Assembly (NCBI RefSeq): GCF_000389635.1
Contig: NC_021182.1
Location: 1,550,001-1,614,000, forward strand
Direction: 5' to 3'
Source: Clostridium pasteurianum BC1
GTDB taxonomy: Bacteria; Bacillota; Clostridia; Clostridiales; Clostridiaceae
Length of the DNA: 64,000 bases
Of the stretch, positions 8,452-18,363 are shown one piece after another. A program made the translations under genes and the position numbers. The notes beneath the pieces were generated by a model. It did no database searches, was not told where the DNA came from, and worked only from the letters and a program-made list of their open reading frames with translations. Each line of letters starts with the position of its first letter. The first letter of the stretch is position 1.

Positions 8452-9618
8452 TTAGAAAGTTACTTTTTCACCATTGTAGATACAAGTAAATAATCTTTTC
8501 ATTGTTTTATCATCAATTTCTCTTGGATTTGAACCTGTGCAAGCATCTAATACTGCGTTATGAGAAACACATTCAATATTGGATGTGAAATCTTCCTCTG
8601 TTATTCCATAAGACTTTAAAGTAAGAGGAATATCCATTTTTACATTTAAATTCTTAATCCAATTAATTAAGGAATCAATTAATTCTTCATCCGTTTGTCC
8701 TGATAGATTTAATCGTTTTGCTATAGTAGCATATCTATGGCTGCATTTTTTAGAATTATATTGAATTACATATGGTAAGAAAATTGCATTAGCACATCCA
8801 TGGGGAATATGGAAAACTGCACCTGTTTTATGCGCCATTGAGTGAGTTATACCAAGTAGTGCATTTGAAAATGCCATTCCAGCTAAACATTGAGCTGAGT
8901 GCATTTCGTTTCTAGCTTCTTTATCTCCATTATAAGATTTTAATATATATTCATTTACCATTATAATAGCTTCCATAGCAAGTGGATCTGAAAAAGTAGA
9001 TCTAAGTCCAGCAACGTAAGCTTCTATTGCATGAGTTAAAGCATCCATACCAGTATGAGCTATAAGCTTTTGAGGCATAGTATGAGCAAGTTCTGGATCA
9101 ACTATTGCTATATCTGGAGTTATGTTAAAATCAGCTATAGGATATTTAATTTTCTTTTTATAATCTGTTATAACTGAAAAAGCTGTTACTTCTGTTCCAG
9201 TACCGCTAGTTGAAGGAATAGCTACAAATTTAGCTTTTTGTCTTAGTTCTGGTAGTCCAAAAGGAACAATAGCTTGTTCAAATGTAAATTCTGGGTATTC
9301 ATAAAATATCCACATAGCTTTAGCTGCATCTATTGGTGAACCTCCACCTATAGCTACAATTAAATCAGGTTCAAATTCCCTCATTACAGCTGCACCATTC
9401 ATAACTGTTTCTACAGAAGGGTCTGGTTCGACTCCTTCTATTAATTTAACCTGAATATTAGCTTCTTTTAAGTAACTAATAACCTTATCTAAAAAACCGA
9501 ATTTTTGCATAGAACTGCCGCCAACAACAATTATGGCTTTTTTACCATTTAAGGTTTTTAAAGTTGCTAGTGAACCTTCTCCAAAATATATATCTCTTGG
9601 TAATGTAAATCTTGGCAT
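8452..9618 (-). CDS. Iron-containing alcohol dehydrogenase
   Basis: A 388-residue group III alcohol dehydrogenase, related to butanol and 1,3-propanediol dehydrogenases, that reduces aldehydes with NAD(P)H in the cytoplasm. Seen: YFGEGSLATL, the nucleotide-binding IGGGSPIDAAKAMW, PSTSGTGTEVT, and the metal-ligand region with AHTGMDALTHAIEAY and the histidine-rich GITHSMAHKTGAVFHIPHG. ATG 9618 is 7-8 bp after GGAGG; an in-frame TTG at 9633 overlaps that site. It stands alone between the hairpin and the FIST gene. Substrate preference is not visible. Confidence 0.88.
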   Translation of the reverse strand: MPRFTLPRDIYFGEGSLATLKTLNGKKAIIVVGGSSMQKFGFLDKVISYLKEANIQVKLIEGVEPDPSVETVMNGAAVMREFEPDLIVAIGGGSPIDAAKAMWIFYEYPEFTFEQAIVPFGLPELRQKAKFVAIPSTSGTGTEVTAFSVITDYKKKIKYPIADFNITPDIAIVDPELAHTMPQKLIAHTGMDALTHAIEAYVAGLRSTFSDPLAMEAIIMVNEYILKSYNGDKEARNEMHSAQCLAGMAFSNALLGITHSMAHKTGAVFHIPHGCANAIFLPYVIQYNSKKCSHRYATIAKRLNLSGQTDEELIDSLINWIKNLNVKMDIPLTLKSYGITEEDFTSNIECVSHNAVLDACTGSNPREIDDKTMKRLFTCIYNGEKVTF

Positions 9619-9892
9619 AATAGTTTCCTCCAATTTTTTTAAAAATTTTCAAATGTTTTCCTCGATATATAGAATATCAATAAATATGGTAAAAATCAAT
9701 ATATTTATGAAATATATAGGCTTATTAGTACATATATGTAAATAAAAAATAATCAATATGAATTAATTTATGGAAATATGTTAATATGTGGATTATAATA
9801 AGACTATAGATGTAATTATGAACTTTTATTTACTAATACGTAACAAATTGTAAATAAAATTGGTAAGCATTAAAGAAAGAGGACGATTATCA

Positions 9893-11239
9893 TTGTCTGG
9901 TAAAATAAAGGATATAATTGATAATATTATTCGAGAACGGTCAAAAGGTAATCCAGCTATTGCTGAAATGACTAAAGCAAAATTAATTCTCAAGGGAATT
10001 AATCCAAGCAAATTTGACGGTTACTCAGCTGATGATCCGGTGATTATAGAAGAACTTCTAAATATTTCACATTTATTAAATGTAAAAAATCTAGAAAAAA
10101 ATAATGTGAAAATTAAGTCTGCGTTTTCAACTAAATTTTTAGAGGAGGAAGTTGTATTTGACATTAGAAATCAGTTGAATGTTTGTAATGGAAAGTTAGT
10201 AGTATATTTTGCTTCTTCTAGTTATGACCAAGGAAGGCTGAGTAATCTTATGAAAGCAGCTTTTGAGAATAGTACCGTAGTTGGCTGCTCTACTGCGGGT
10301 GAAATAGTCAGTGGCGAAATACTGAAAAACTCTGTTGTAGCAATGTCAATTAATTCAAATATTGTTTCTGATGTAAAAGTAGAAATAATTGAAAATATGA
10401 AAGAAAATCTAAGTGTTGAAGCAGCATTTACTTCTTTTGAGAAATACTTTAATGAGAGTTCATATACTATGGATTCAACAAAATATGTTGGTATAGTATT
10501 AATTGATGGTGTAAGTATGAAAGAGGAAAAAATCATGGATTTGATTGGTAATAGAACTAACGTTATTTTTGTTGGTGGATCTGCAGGTGATGACTTTAAA
10601 TTTTTAAAAACGCATGTTTGTGCAAATGGAAAGGCATTTACTGATTCAGCAGTTCTTGTTATGTTGAAAATAAATACCAATGCTGAGTTTAGTATTATTA
10701 AAACACAAAGTTTCAAAGTTTCGGACTACACCTTAATTGCAAATAAAGTCAATGAAGCAACAAGGGAAGTCATTGAATTTAATAACAGACCTGCAATTTT
10801 GGAATATGCAGATGCGGTAGGTGCAGCTTCAATTGAGGACGCACCAAAATACTTTATGACCAATCCTGTAGGTTTATTAGTTGGAGAAAATAATCTATTC
10901 ATACGGAGCCCCCAACAATTAAAAGGGACAAATATAGTGTTTTTTTGCAATATATTAGAAAATATGGAGGTAAGATTACTTGAGTCCACAGATATTATTG
11001 AAGACACTAAGAAAGCTATTGAAAATAAAATATATGAATTTGGCCAGATCGATGGTATCATAAATTTTCATTGCATAGAGCGTACACATGAATTGGAGAA
11101 AAAGAATCTTGAAAAGCAGTACGGTAAAATATTTAGTGATATTCCAACAATAGGGTTTTCCACTTATGGTGAAGAATTTATAGGCCATATGAACCAGACT
11201 TCTGCTATGCTGGTTTTTAGATTAAAACCAAATTCATAA
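9893..11239 (+). CDS. FIST-domain sensory protein
   Basis: FIST proteins are thought to bind small ligands such as amino acids and act with signalling proteins. After a helical N-terminal region of about 80 residues, the FIST N domain runs through VYFASSSYDQGRLSNLMKAA and GCSTAGEI, and the FIST C domain follows (AILEYADAVG, TNPVGLL, NFHCIERTHELE). GFSTYGEE near the end is a typical terminal motif. TTG 9893 is preceded by AGAGGA; a TTG at 9860 is possible. The kinase gene starts 78 bp downstream on the same strand, so the two probably act together. Confidence 0.82.
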   Translation: MSGKIKDIIDNIIRERSKGNPAIAEMTKAKLILKGINPSKFDGYSADDPVIIEELLNISHLLNVKNLEKNNVKIKSAFSTKFLEEEVVFDIRNQLNVCNGKLVVYFASSSYDQGRLSNLMKAAFENSTVVGCSTAGEIVSGEILKNSVVAMSINSNIVSDVKVEIIENMKENLSVEAAFTSFEKYFNESSYTMDSTKYVGIVLIDGVSMKEEKIMDLIGNRTNVIFVGGSAGDDFKFLKTHVCANGKAFTDSAVLVMLKINTNAEFSIIKTQSFKVSDYTLIANKVNEATREVIEFNNRPAILEYADAVGAASIEDAPKYFMTNPVGLLVGENNLFIRSPQQLKGTNIVFFCNILENMEVRLLESTDIIEDTKKAIENKIYEFGQIDGIINFHCIERTHELEKKNLEKQYGKIFSDIPTIGFSTYGEEFIGHMNQTSAMLVFRLKPNS

Positions 11240-11317
11240 ATAATTATTAATCTTCAGCCATAAATTTAAACAAAAGTATTGATATAATTAAAACATTTTG
11301 AAACGGAGAGTTATATT

Positions 11318-12738
11318 ATGGATAGTGTACAAAGTTATTTAAGTGATGTCAATATACTTATTGTGGATGATTGTTCTTTAAGTGTTAACGTATTGATCAT
11401 GATACTTGAGCAGAAGGGATACAATGTTAGAGATACTTTCAGCAGTGAATTGGCGCTACAGTATGCAAGAGAAAATCCACCAGACATGATTTTACTTAAA
11501 ACCAATATACCTGCTATGGATGGGTATAAATTATGTGAGATTTTAAAAAGTGAGGAAAAGCTTAAGAAAATCCCGATAATTTTCATTGTTACAGACAACG
11601 AGACTTTTGACAAGGATAGAGTATTTGCTTGTGGAGGAGCTGACTATATAACTATGCCTTTTAATAATAAAGAAGTTCTTGCACGGATTGAGACACATTT
11701 AAAACTTCCATTCATGCAACAAAGATATAAAGCTTTAGAAAATAACGTAAGGGAGAAAGAATCACAACTAGAACAAATAACTGCTGAATTTAAAGAATTT
11801 AATGTTATATTAGAAGAAGAAATTACTGAACGTACAAAAACTGAAGATGCATTAAAGGAAAGTGAAAGACAACTACGATACTCATTAGAATTGCAAAAAA
11901 AACAGAGGAAGAAAGAAAAAGACTAGATCAGATTAAGGAGTATGATAGGATTAGAACAGAATTTTTTTCTAATATTTCTCATGAGTTAAGAACTCCAATA
12001 AATGTTATTCTTTCTGCACTTCAGGTACATGAACTTAAACTAGAAGAATTTCCATGCAAGAATTCAAATACAGATGTATATAAATATATAAAAATAATGA
12101 AGCAAAATTGTTTTCGCCTTTTGAGATTAGTTAATAATTTGATTGATATTACCAAAATAGATTCAGGATATTTTGATATAAATGAAACTAATAATAATAT
12201 AATAAAGCTTGTAGAAGATATAACTTTATCTGTAGCTGATTATATAGAAGATAAAGGTTTATCTCTAACATTTGATACAGAAGTTGAGAAAAAAATTATT
12301 GCCTGTGACCCAGAGAAAATAGAGAGAATATTTATGAATTTATTATCTAATGCAGTAAAGTTTACTCCATATGGCGGTAGTATCATGGTTAATATAGAGG
12401 ACGGTAATGAAAATATTTGCTTGAGAGTAAAGGATACTGGAAGAGGTATCCCTCAAAACAAACTAGATATTATTTTTGAACGTTTTGTACAAGTTGACAA
12501 ATCATTTGCAAGGGATCATGAAGGTAGTGGAATAGGACTTTCCCTTGTAAAGGCATTAGTAGAATTACATGGTGGAAAAATATCAGTAGTAAGTAAGGTA
12601 GGGCATGGTACTGAATTTATTATATATCTTCCATGCAAATTAGTAAACGCTTCTAATGACAAATTTGCGGTGCTTGAATCAGTAAGTGAAGGCTTAATTC
12701 AAAAACTCAATATAGAATTCTCAGATATATACAAATAG
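11318..12738 (+). pseudogene. Hybrid histidine kinase (REC-HisKA-HATPase), frameshifted at an A8 run
   Basis: The first frame (11318-11926) gives a receiver domain (IVDDCSLSVNVL, phospho-site region ILLKTNIPAMDGYK, lysine in YITMPFNNKEV) and a coiled coil. The second frame (read from about 11900 to 12738) gives the H-box FFSNISHELRTPINV, NLLSNAVKFTPYGG, DTGRGIP and GSGIGLSLVKAL. The join is a run of eight A at 11895-11902; nine would restore LELQKKTEEERKRLDQIKEYD. The usual receiver Asp appears replaced (MILLKTN), so phosphorylation there is doubtful. It lies just downstream of the FIST gene. It could be a true frameshift, a slippage site or an assembly error. Confidence 0.75.
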
Positions 12739-12832
12739 CTACCTAATATACTTGGTATACGGGTGTGAAGAACATAGCTGCTGGCAACTGCAAACTAGAA
12801 CCTCTATAATTTTGATTTGAGATTATTTATCT

Positions 12833-12952
12833 AATGGTGGACTAGTTACAGTAAAAAATTGTAGTGCGATTAATAATAATGGATGGGGACTCCTTAGGAA
12901 TCATAATAATGCAACTCAAGTACAATCAGGTAATGTAACTAGGACAAAGTAA
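12833..12952 (+). pseudogene. Possible beta-helix protein fragment
   Basis: Forty codons with no start read GGLVTVKNCSAINNNGW then GLLRNHNNATQVQSGN, ending in TAA at 12950. The repeating N-rich turns look like the last coils of a right-handed parallel beta-helix protein. No upstream part remains. This is a weak call based on pattern only. Confidence 0.3.
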
Positions 12953-13050
12953 TTACACAGATGACACCATTACCCCCATTTACTCAAATTAACGTAAGCG
13001 ATTCAGAAAATATCGTATTTCATGTTTTAAGAAAATAAAATATACTACAA

Positions 13051-13087
13051 AGGAGCCTACAAAGAAGTAGACTCCTCAATTCTTTTA
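13051..13087 (+). terminator. Stem-loop with T run
   Basis: AGGAGCCTAC and GTAGACTCCT form a 10-bp stem with one mismatch, followed by a T-rich stretch (TTCTTTTATT). No intact gene lies directly upstream, so it may be left over from a lost gene or from the beta-helix fragment. Confidence 0.5.
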
Positions 13088-13182
13088 TTGCCTTCAATAC
13101 GGCAGTATTTCGGTAAATTTTCTGACCAAGGAAGATATATTGCGCCAGCAATTCGGGGTAATACCAGCAAACGTGTCACCAG

Positions 13183-13303
13183 GGGTGGACGCCGAGATAA
13201 GTGTAAAAACTGGCAACTTGATGGTATTTTTTAACATCATCAAGCTGTCTGTTTTGTTCGCTGATTAATTTGATTCATATTCCTTAACTCTTCTATAAAG
13301 AGA
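13183..13303 (-). repeat. Second copy of recombinase-tail segment
   Basis: The block GGGGTGGACGCCGAGATAAG to CTTCTATAAAG matches 8120-8236 on the same strand with few differences. Its minus-strand end again reads FYRRVKEYESN and stops at 13265-13267. It abuts a Spo0E-like remnant at 13307, so insertion of this segment probably removed that gene's first codons. The short motif ATACCAGCAAACGTGTCA just before it recurs, inverted, near 4930. Confidence 0.55.
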
Positions 13304-13306
13304 AGA

Positions 13307-13444
13307 ATAGAATTTTTAAGAGAAAAACTTAATGAATGTATTGATAATGATTTATATAATCTTAATAATGAAAAAGTTTTGTATATTAGTGAAGAACTCG
13401 ATATGATAATAGTTCAATATATTAAGGCATTTAAATTTAAATAG
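13307..13444 (+). pseudogene. Spo0E-like aspartyl-phosphatase, start lost
   Basis: The frame reads IEFLREKLNECIDNDLYNL then LYISEELDMIIVQYIK and stops at 13442. The length (45 codons) and the SxELD signature match the Spo0E family of small phosphatases that dephosphorylate Spo0A~P and restrain sporulation. There is no ATG, GTG or TTG in the first codons; the frame begins where the recombinase-tail repeat ends. Probably not expressed. Confidence 0.55.
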
Positions 13445-13959
13445 TTTATTAAGAGATAATATAGTAATCTCACAGTGTAATTTCTTCTTTTGAAATGTAT
13501 GCAAAACATGAAAAATTTAGGACAATAAAAATACTTATGCAGGGTTTCATGATTTTACGATTATGATAATCATACTTGACTGCGGAATCAGAATACAAGA
13601 ATTATGTAATATCACAATACCTGATATAGATTTAAGAAATAAAATATTGATGGAAGGAGTGCTGTAAAGTAGCAATTGGTTAATAAATTATGCATAAAAT
13701 TATCAATTAAATGATATTTGCTCCTATCCGTTAGGGTATTTTGTAGGTTTGTGTTGTATTTTATAGATGTGATGATAATATACATAATGTAAAAAATGGT
13801 GAAAATCAGAATAAAGCAACTAAAGTAGCAGTGCTGTATCAAAATGGGAGGGCAAGTATAATGCTATAAAAGGACAAGAATACCTTGAAGCTGTAAAATT
13901 TTTAAATTCTGTTGAAGAAACAGCATAAGGTTTAAAGATAAATAAAGGAGAATAATTTG
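13445..13959. other. Gene-poor spacer before the permease
   Basis: AT-rich DNA without a convincing gene. A short open stretch near 13870-13929 reads IKGQEYLEAVKFLNSVEETA and stops just before the permease; it may be the tail of a lost gene. TTTTACGATTATGATAATCA near 13554 contains a small inverted repeat. I see no clear promoter box pair. Confidence 0.4.
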
Positions 13960-15291
13960 ATGAACAAGAAAAAGTTTGATTTAATGAGTATTATTTTATT
14001 AGGCATAAACGGTGTTATAGGATCAGGTATATTTTTATTGCCGGGGAATGCTTATAAATTATTTGGGGCACAAAGTATTTGGATATATCTTCTAGATACT
14101 TTACTAGTATTGTCATTAGCACTTTGTTTTGCAGAAGTGGGAGGAATGTTTGATAAAACAGGAGGAGATTATATATATGCTAAAGAGGCTTATGGTGAAT
14201 TTATAGGTTTTGAAGTTGGAATAATGAAATGGGCTATATTCATTATTGGGTGGGCAACGATGGCTGTTGGATTCTCTACTGCTTTAGGTATATTTTTCCC
14301 AGCAGCAGCAAATGGTACAGCTAAAAATATTATATCTATTACAATTTTAGTTGGTCTTGGTGTGATAAATTTATTTGGCATAGAAATTGCAAAGGTATTA
14401 AATGATGTAATTACTATTGGAAAATTAATTCCAATGATATTATTTATTGTTATTGGAATGTTTTTTATAAAGGGGAGCAATTTTACTCAAGTACATCCAG
14501 TAGAAATGAAAAATTTTGCACCAACTGTGATTTTGGTGTTTTATGCTTTTACAGGATTTGAATCATTAGCAGTAGCCGCAGGAGATATGGAAAATCCAAA
14601 GAAAAATGTACCAATAGCAATAATTACTACAATTTTAACATCATCTATTATATATGTCCTTATACAAACAGTTTCAGTAGGAAATTTAGGACCAGCACTA
14701 TCAGGAAGTGCTACTCCTGTTGCAGACTCAGCAAAAGTTTTCCTAGGTAATTTTGGTAAGATAATAATTGCATTAGGAACATTAATATCAATAGGTGGAA
14801 TTAATGTAGCTACATCTTTTAGTACACCTAGGAGTGGAGTTGCTTTAGCAGAAGGCGGAATTTTGCCTTCTTTTATTGCAAGTAAAAATAGATTTAATCA
14901 GCCTTATATTGCAATTATAATATCTGTATTAATAGCTGTTCCTCTTGTATTATCAGGTGGTTTTGTACAACTAGCTGTAATGAGTGTTATTTCAAAGTTT
15001 GGACAGTATATTCCAACATCTCTTTCAGTTATTGTTTTTAGAAGAAGAAATAAATTAAAGTCTTCCTTTAGAGTACCTTTTGGATATACCCTTCCTATAG
15101 TAGCAGCTTCTTTAAGCTTATGGATGATATATAATTCATGGATTGAAGATTTAGGGAAACCATTAGTTCAGAATAGAGTGCTTGTAGGTCTTGGAGGTTT
15201 TATTGTAGGTGTTCCTCTATACTTTATATTTAAATATTTAAGAAAAGAAGAAAACACTAAGAAATTTGATGAAGTTTCAGAGCGTTCATAA
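13960..15291 (+). CDS. APC-family amino-acid permease
   Basis: A 443-residue membrane transporter with about 12 hydrophobic segments. The APC signature is at the start: LLGINGVIGSGIFLLPGNAY (TM1, unwound GSGIF substrate loop). FTGFESLAVAAGDMENPKKN matches TM6 and the following loop. It probably imports an amino acid by cation symport; the substrate is not evident. ATG 13960 follows AGGAGA; a TTG one codon earlier is less likely. A stem-loop terminator follows at about 15382, so the gene stands alone. Confidence 0.85.
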   Translation: MNKKKFDLMSIILLGINGVIGSGIFLLPGNAYKLFGAQSIWIYLLDTLLVLSLALCFAEVGGMFDKTGGDYIYAKEAYGEFIGFEVGIMKWAIFIIGWATMAVGFSTALGIFFPAAANGTAKNIISITILVGLGVINLFGIEIAKVLNDVITIGKLIPMILFIVIGMFFIKGSNFTQVHPVEMKNFAPTVILVFYAFTGFESLAVAAGDMENPKKNVPIAIITTILTSSIIYVLIQTVSVGNLGPALSGSATPVADSAKVFLGNFGKIIIALGTLISIGGINVATSFSTPRSGVALAEGGILPSFIASKNRFNQPYIAIIISVLIAVPLVLSGGFVQLAVMSVISKFGQYIPTSLSVIVFRRRNKLKSSFRVPFGYTLPIVAASLSLWMIYNSWIEDLGKPLVQNRVLVGLGGFIVGVPLYFIFKYLRKEENTKKFDEVSERS

Positions 15292-15381
15292 AATAAAGGG
15301 GATGTAGATCATGCTAGAAGTGAGGCTAAGAATATTAAAAAGATTTCAATAAAATATGATAATTGAATAATTGAAGAAAAA

Positions 15382-15418
15382 GATGCGTATAAGTTTTTTT
15401 ATATATGCATTTTTTTTG
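15382..15418 (+). terminator. Terminator of the permease gene
   Basis: ATGCGTATA pairs with TATATGCAT around a T-rich loop and is followed by eight T. It lies 90 bp after the permease stop and is in the correct orientation. Confidence 0.65.
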
Positions 15419-15527
15419 CATGATCATATATAAAATGAAGTAATACGTATAAGAAAAAGTTTTCCTATGAAGAGTAATAGGGAAATTGACTATTATAATA
15501 ATAATTGTTTTACTGGAATGACTTACT

Positions 15528-15906
15528 ATGCAGCCTAGATTATATTGCAGCTATTCTACGGACCAGATAATGGCTGCATTTGAATTTTTTAATGAAAATA
15601 AAAATCCTTCCTTTAGAGAAGGAGCAAAATATTTTAGTGATAGAAAAACAGATGTATTTTTTATAACTCTAAATAAATCTGAAAATGACTTTTCTCTTTC
15701 AACACTTTATGAGGACTATGCCATATAATGAAAGACTATTTCACTGGCAAAGTCAAAGCAGTACTTCACAGGATAGTCCTACAGGACAAAGATATATTAA
15801 TTATTTGAATACAGGCAACAAGATAGGCTTATTTGTAAGAGAGCATAAATTATATAGTGGATTAACTTCACCTTATATATATATTAATGTGACTAAATGT
15901 ATATGA
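15528..15906 (+). pseudogene. DUF3427 helicase C-terminal fragment
   Basis: Frame one reads LYCSYSTDQIMAAFEFF, NPSFREGAKYF and FFITLNKSENDFS. Frame two continues NERLFHWQSQSSTSQDSPTG then QRYINYL and IGLFVREHK. Together they match the C-terminal DUF3427 region of DEAD/DEAH-type helicases. The frames join at GCCATATAATGAA (about 15719-15731), where one extra base causes the shift. The helicase core is absent, and repeat copy C has replaced the 3' end. Not functional. Confidence 0.65.
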
Positions 15907-16386
15907 AATTTATAATAAAAATATTTTAGACTTAATATTTAGGATATAAAAGTTAGCTTATTCAACCAATAGGCTGATTCAAGTTTTCCCACACTTTTCC
16001 CACAAAAGTTTTAGATAGCTATAGTTTTGTTTAGAAAGTAGAAGTAAGTAAAGCTAGTAATATCAACATTTATAGAAAGGTGCAGAAAAATAAAAGACTA
16101 TTAAAACAAATCTGAAGGCCGGGAGTTCGAGTCCCCCTGGGTGCACCAAAGCCTTGATACAAGCCAGCTCACGGATAATGTGAATTTGCTTGTATTTTTG
16201 TTTTCCCACAAAAGTTATAGATACATTTAGATTCTTTTAGAAGGGTAGCTTATAAATTTAGTAAGATCAACAGTTATAGAGGATTTTAGAAGAATATAAT
16301 TTGATAGTAAAATTTTTAATTATTATAATTTACCATTTAATCAATTTTGTGGTATTATCTATATATAATTAATACAGACTATTAGG
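15907..16386. repeat. Repeat copy C, full length with tRNA 3'-half
   Basis: One of the most complete copies. In order: left edge GAAATTTATAATAAAAATAT (shared with D and E), TTTTCCCACACTTTTCCCAC, tRNA 3' half at 16111-16148 ending GGGTGCACCA, a second TTTTCCCACAAAAGTTATAG at about 16201, the AGTAAGATCAACAGTTATAG module, and the right end TAATACAGACTATTAGG at 16370-16386. A FabG-type gene starts 50 bp beyond it. Confidence 0.8.
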
Positions 16387-16435
16387 ATTGGGCGAAATAA
16401 AAGTAAATTGATCATACAAAATAAGGAGGTCAGAT

Positions 16436-17191
16436 ATGTCTGATTTAGGTTTGAGTAATAAAATAGCTCTAATAACTGGAGGTACTCGAGGGCTTGGTAG
16501 AGCTATTGCAGAGAAGTTAGCAGAAGAAAAGGTAAAAGTAGTTGTAACTGGTACTAATGAAGATAGAGCAAACCGAGTAGCAAATGAAATATCATTAGCT
16601 TACAATATTGAAACTTTGAGCTTGAAACATGATGTAAGTTCAGAAGAATCAACAAAAGAAGTTGTAAAATGTATAATTGATAAATCTAAGAGAATAGATA
16701 TTTTAGTAAACAATGCGGGTATCACAAGTGATGGTATAATGATGATGATGAAAAAAGAGAACTGGAATAAAGTGCTTAATATAAATCTTACAGGAGCATT
16801 TAATTGTACTAAATTCGTCTCTAAACATATGCTAAAACAGAAATCGGGTAGTATAGTAAATATAACAAGTGTAGTAGGAGTAACAGGCAACGTTGGACAA
16901 GCGAATTATTCTGCATCTAAAGCTGGACTTATAGGTTTTACAAAAACAGTTGCTAGAGAATTAGCAGATCGAGGAATAACTGTAAATGCTGTTGCGCCTG
17001 GATATATTTCTACCGATATGACATCAAAACTTTCTGATAAAATAAGCCAAGAAATATTGTGCAAAATTCCAATGAAAACATATGGTAGTCCAGAATCTGT
17101 AGCAAATGCAGTTTTGTTTCTTGTTTCAAATATGTCCCAATATATTACAGGTCAAGTTATAAATGTTGATGGTGGAATGGTAATGTATTAA
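16436..17191 (+). CDS. fabG: FabG-type 3-oxoacyl-ACP reductase
   Basis: A classical short-chain dehydrogenase of 251 residues. Seen: the NAD(P) motif TGGTRGLGRAIAE, NNAGIT, the catalytic Ser in VNITSVVGVTG, YSASKAGLIGFTK (Tyr-x3-Lys) and VAPGYISTDM. It would reduce 3-oxoacyl-ACP or a similar ketone with NADPH. AAGGAGGT precedes the ATG. It is not in a fab cluster; its upstream DNA is the right end of repeat copy C. A role other than core fatty-acid synthesis is possible. Confidence 0.82.
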   Translation: MSDLGLSNKIALITGGTRGLGRAIAEKLAEEKVKVVVTGTNEDRANRVANEISLAYNIETLSLKHDVSSEESTKEVVKCIIDKSKRIDILVNNAGITSDGIMMMMKKENWNKVLNINLTGAFNCTKFVSKHMLKQKSGSIVNITSVVGVTGNVGQANYSASKAGLIGFTKTVARELADRGITVNAVAPGYISTDMTSKLSDKISQEILCKIPMKTYGSPESVANAVLFLVSNMSQYITGQVINVDGGMVMY

Positions 17192-17314
17192 TTTAATATT
17201 ATGTGCATAAGGAAAGTTAATAATAACTTTTAAAATATTATTCATCAATGAAAGATTTAAAATATTTGAATAATCGTAGATTTTGACGTAACATAATTTT
17301 TAGGAGGATATTAT

Positions 17315-17785
17315 ATGGACAATTTTGAATTTATTAATGGAAGTAGGGAATTACTTGATTTGGTGCAACCTTTATGGGAAAAATTAAATAAACATCATAA
17401 AATCAGCTCAAATTATTTTTCTGATAAGTTCAGAAATTTTAAATTTGAAGTTAGAAAAAATAAGTTTATTAATGATAAAAATTTAGGGGTTAATATAGAT
17501 TTAATTAAGGATAAGGGGAAAGACTTATATATTGGTTATTGTATCAGTACATCAAATAAGGACTTAATTGGAGAAATTGACTCTCTTTTTATTGAAAAAG
17601 AATATCGTCACTATGGTCTAGGAGATAAATTAATGAAAAGAGCATTAGAATGGTTGAATGGTAACCAAGTAAAAACAAAAATAATAGGAGTAGTAGAAGG
17701 TAACGAAAATGTATTGGAATTTTATAAAATGTATGGTTTTTACAAAAGAAAAGTAATTTTAGAGCAGGTAAATAAATATTATTAG
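17315..17785 (+). CDS. GNAT N-acetyltransferase
   Basis: A 156-residue GNAT protein. SLFIEKEYRHYGLGDKLMKRAL is motif A, which binds acetyl-CoA (R/Q-x-x-G-x-G/A form), and NENVLEFYKMYGFYKRKV is motif B. GGAGG lies before the ATG. It heads a loose run of small genes (GNAT, NUDIX, small protein, GrpB) on one strand. The acceptor substrate is unknown. Confidence 0.75.
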   Translation: MDNFEFINGSRELLDLVQPLWEKLNKHHKISSNYFSDKFRNFKFEVRKNKFINDKNLGVNIDLIKDKGKDLYIGYCISTSNKDLIGEIDSLFIEKEYRHYGLGDKLMKRALEWLNGNQVKTKIIGVVEGNENVLEFYKMYGFYKRKVILEQVNKYY

Positions 17786-17833
17786 CTCACAATTTTATTA
17801 CATTGTAAATTAAATAAGGAGCTTCTAAATTAC

Positions 17834-18271
17834 ATGTTAAAAGTAAACTTTTATAGATTGAATACAATAGAAGATAGTAAATTATTATTTGCTGTAGTAA
17901 TGTCAAAATATAATGGACAGTGGATTTATGTAAAGCACAAAAAGAGAAATACTTGGGAAATTCCTGGTGGACATAGAGAGCAAAATGAAACTATAGATTC
18001 TACAGCTTCAAGAGAATTATTTGAAGAAACAGGAGCAAAAAAGTTTAACCTAACTCCAGTATGTATTTATTCCGTAGATAGCGACGAAACTACGGATTAC
18101 ACTGAATCTTTTGGACAGCTATTTTATTCACAAGTAGAAACATTAGAAAAACTTCCTGATTTTGAGATAAATGAAATTAAATTATTTGATAAGATACCAG
18201 ATAATTTAACTTATCCTTTAATTCAACCATTTTTACATGAGAAAGTATTAGGATATCTTAAAAGGGTGTAA
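17834..18271 (+). CDS. NUDIX hydrolase
   Basis: A 145-residue NUDIX protein with an intact box: IPGGHREQNETIDSTASREL followed by FEETGA. The GGH variant and TESFGQLFYS are typical of mutT-like enzymes of unknown substrate. AAGGAG precedes the ATG at 10-15 bp. It starts 48 bp after the GNAT gene and may share its transcript. Unlike the two NUDIX genes near 4 kb, it shows no damage. Confidence 0.78.
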   Translation: MLKVNFYRLNTIEDSKLLFAVVMSKYNGQWIYVKHKKRNTWEIPGGHREQNETIDSTASRELFEETGAKKFNLTPVCIYSVDSDETTDYTESFGQLFYSQVETLEKLPDFEINEIKLFDKIPDNLTYPLIQPFLHEKVLGYLKRV

Positions 18272-18363
18272 TTATATGTTACTATAGAGCATTCTTAAAG
18301 AGAGTAATCGTAAGATAATGTGTTTTAAAATTTTAAGAAGTTAGACCTGGAGGAATATAATTA

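Noticed and set aside
13612-13842. 76-codon minus-strand ORF
   Set aside because: Low-complexity hydrophobic translation without a ribosome site; judged spurious.
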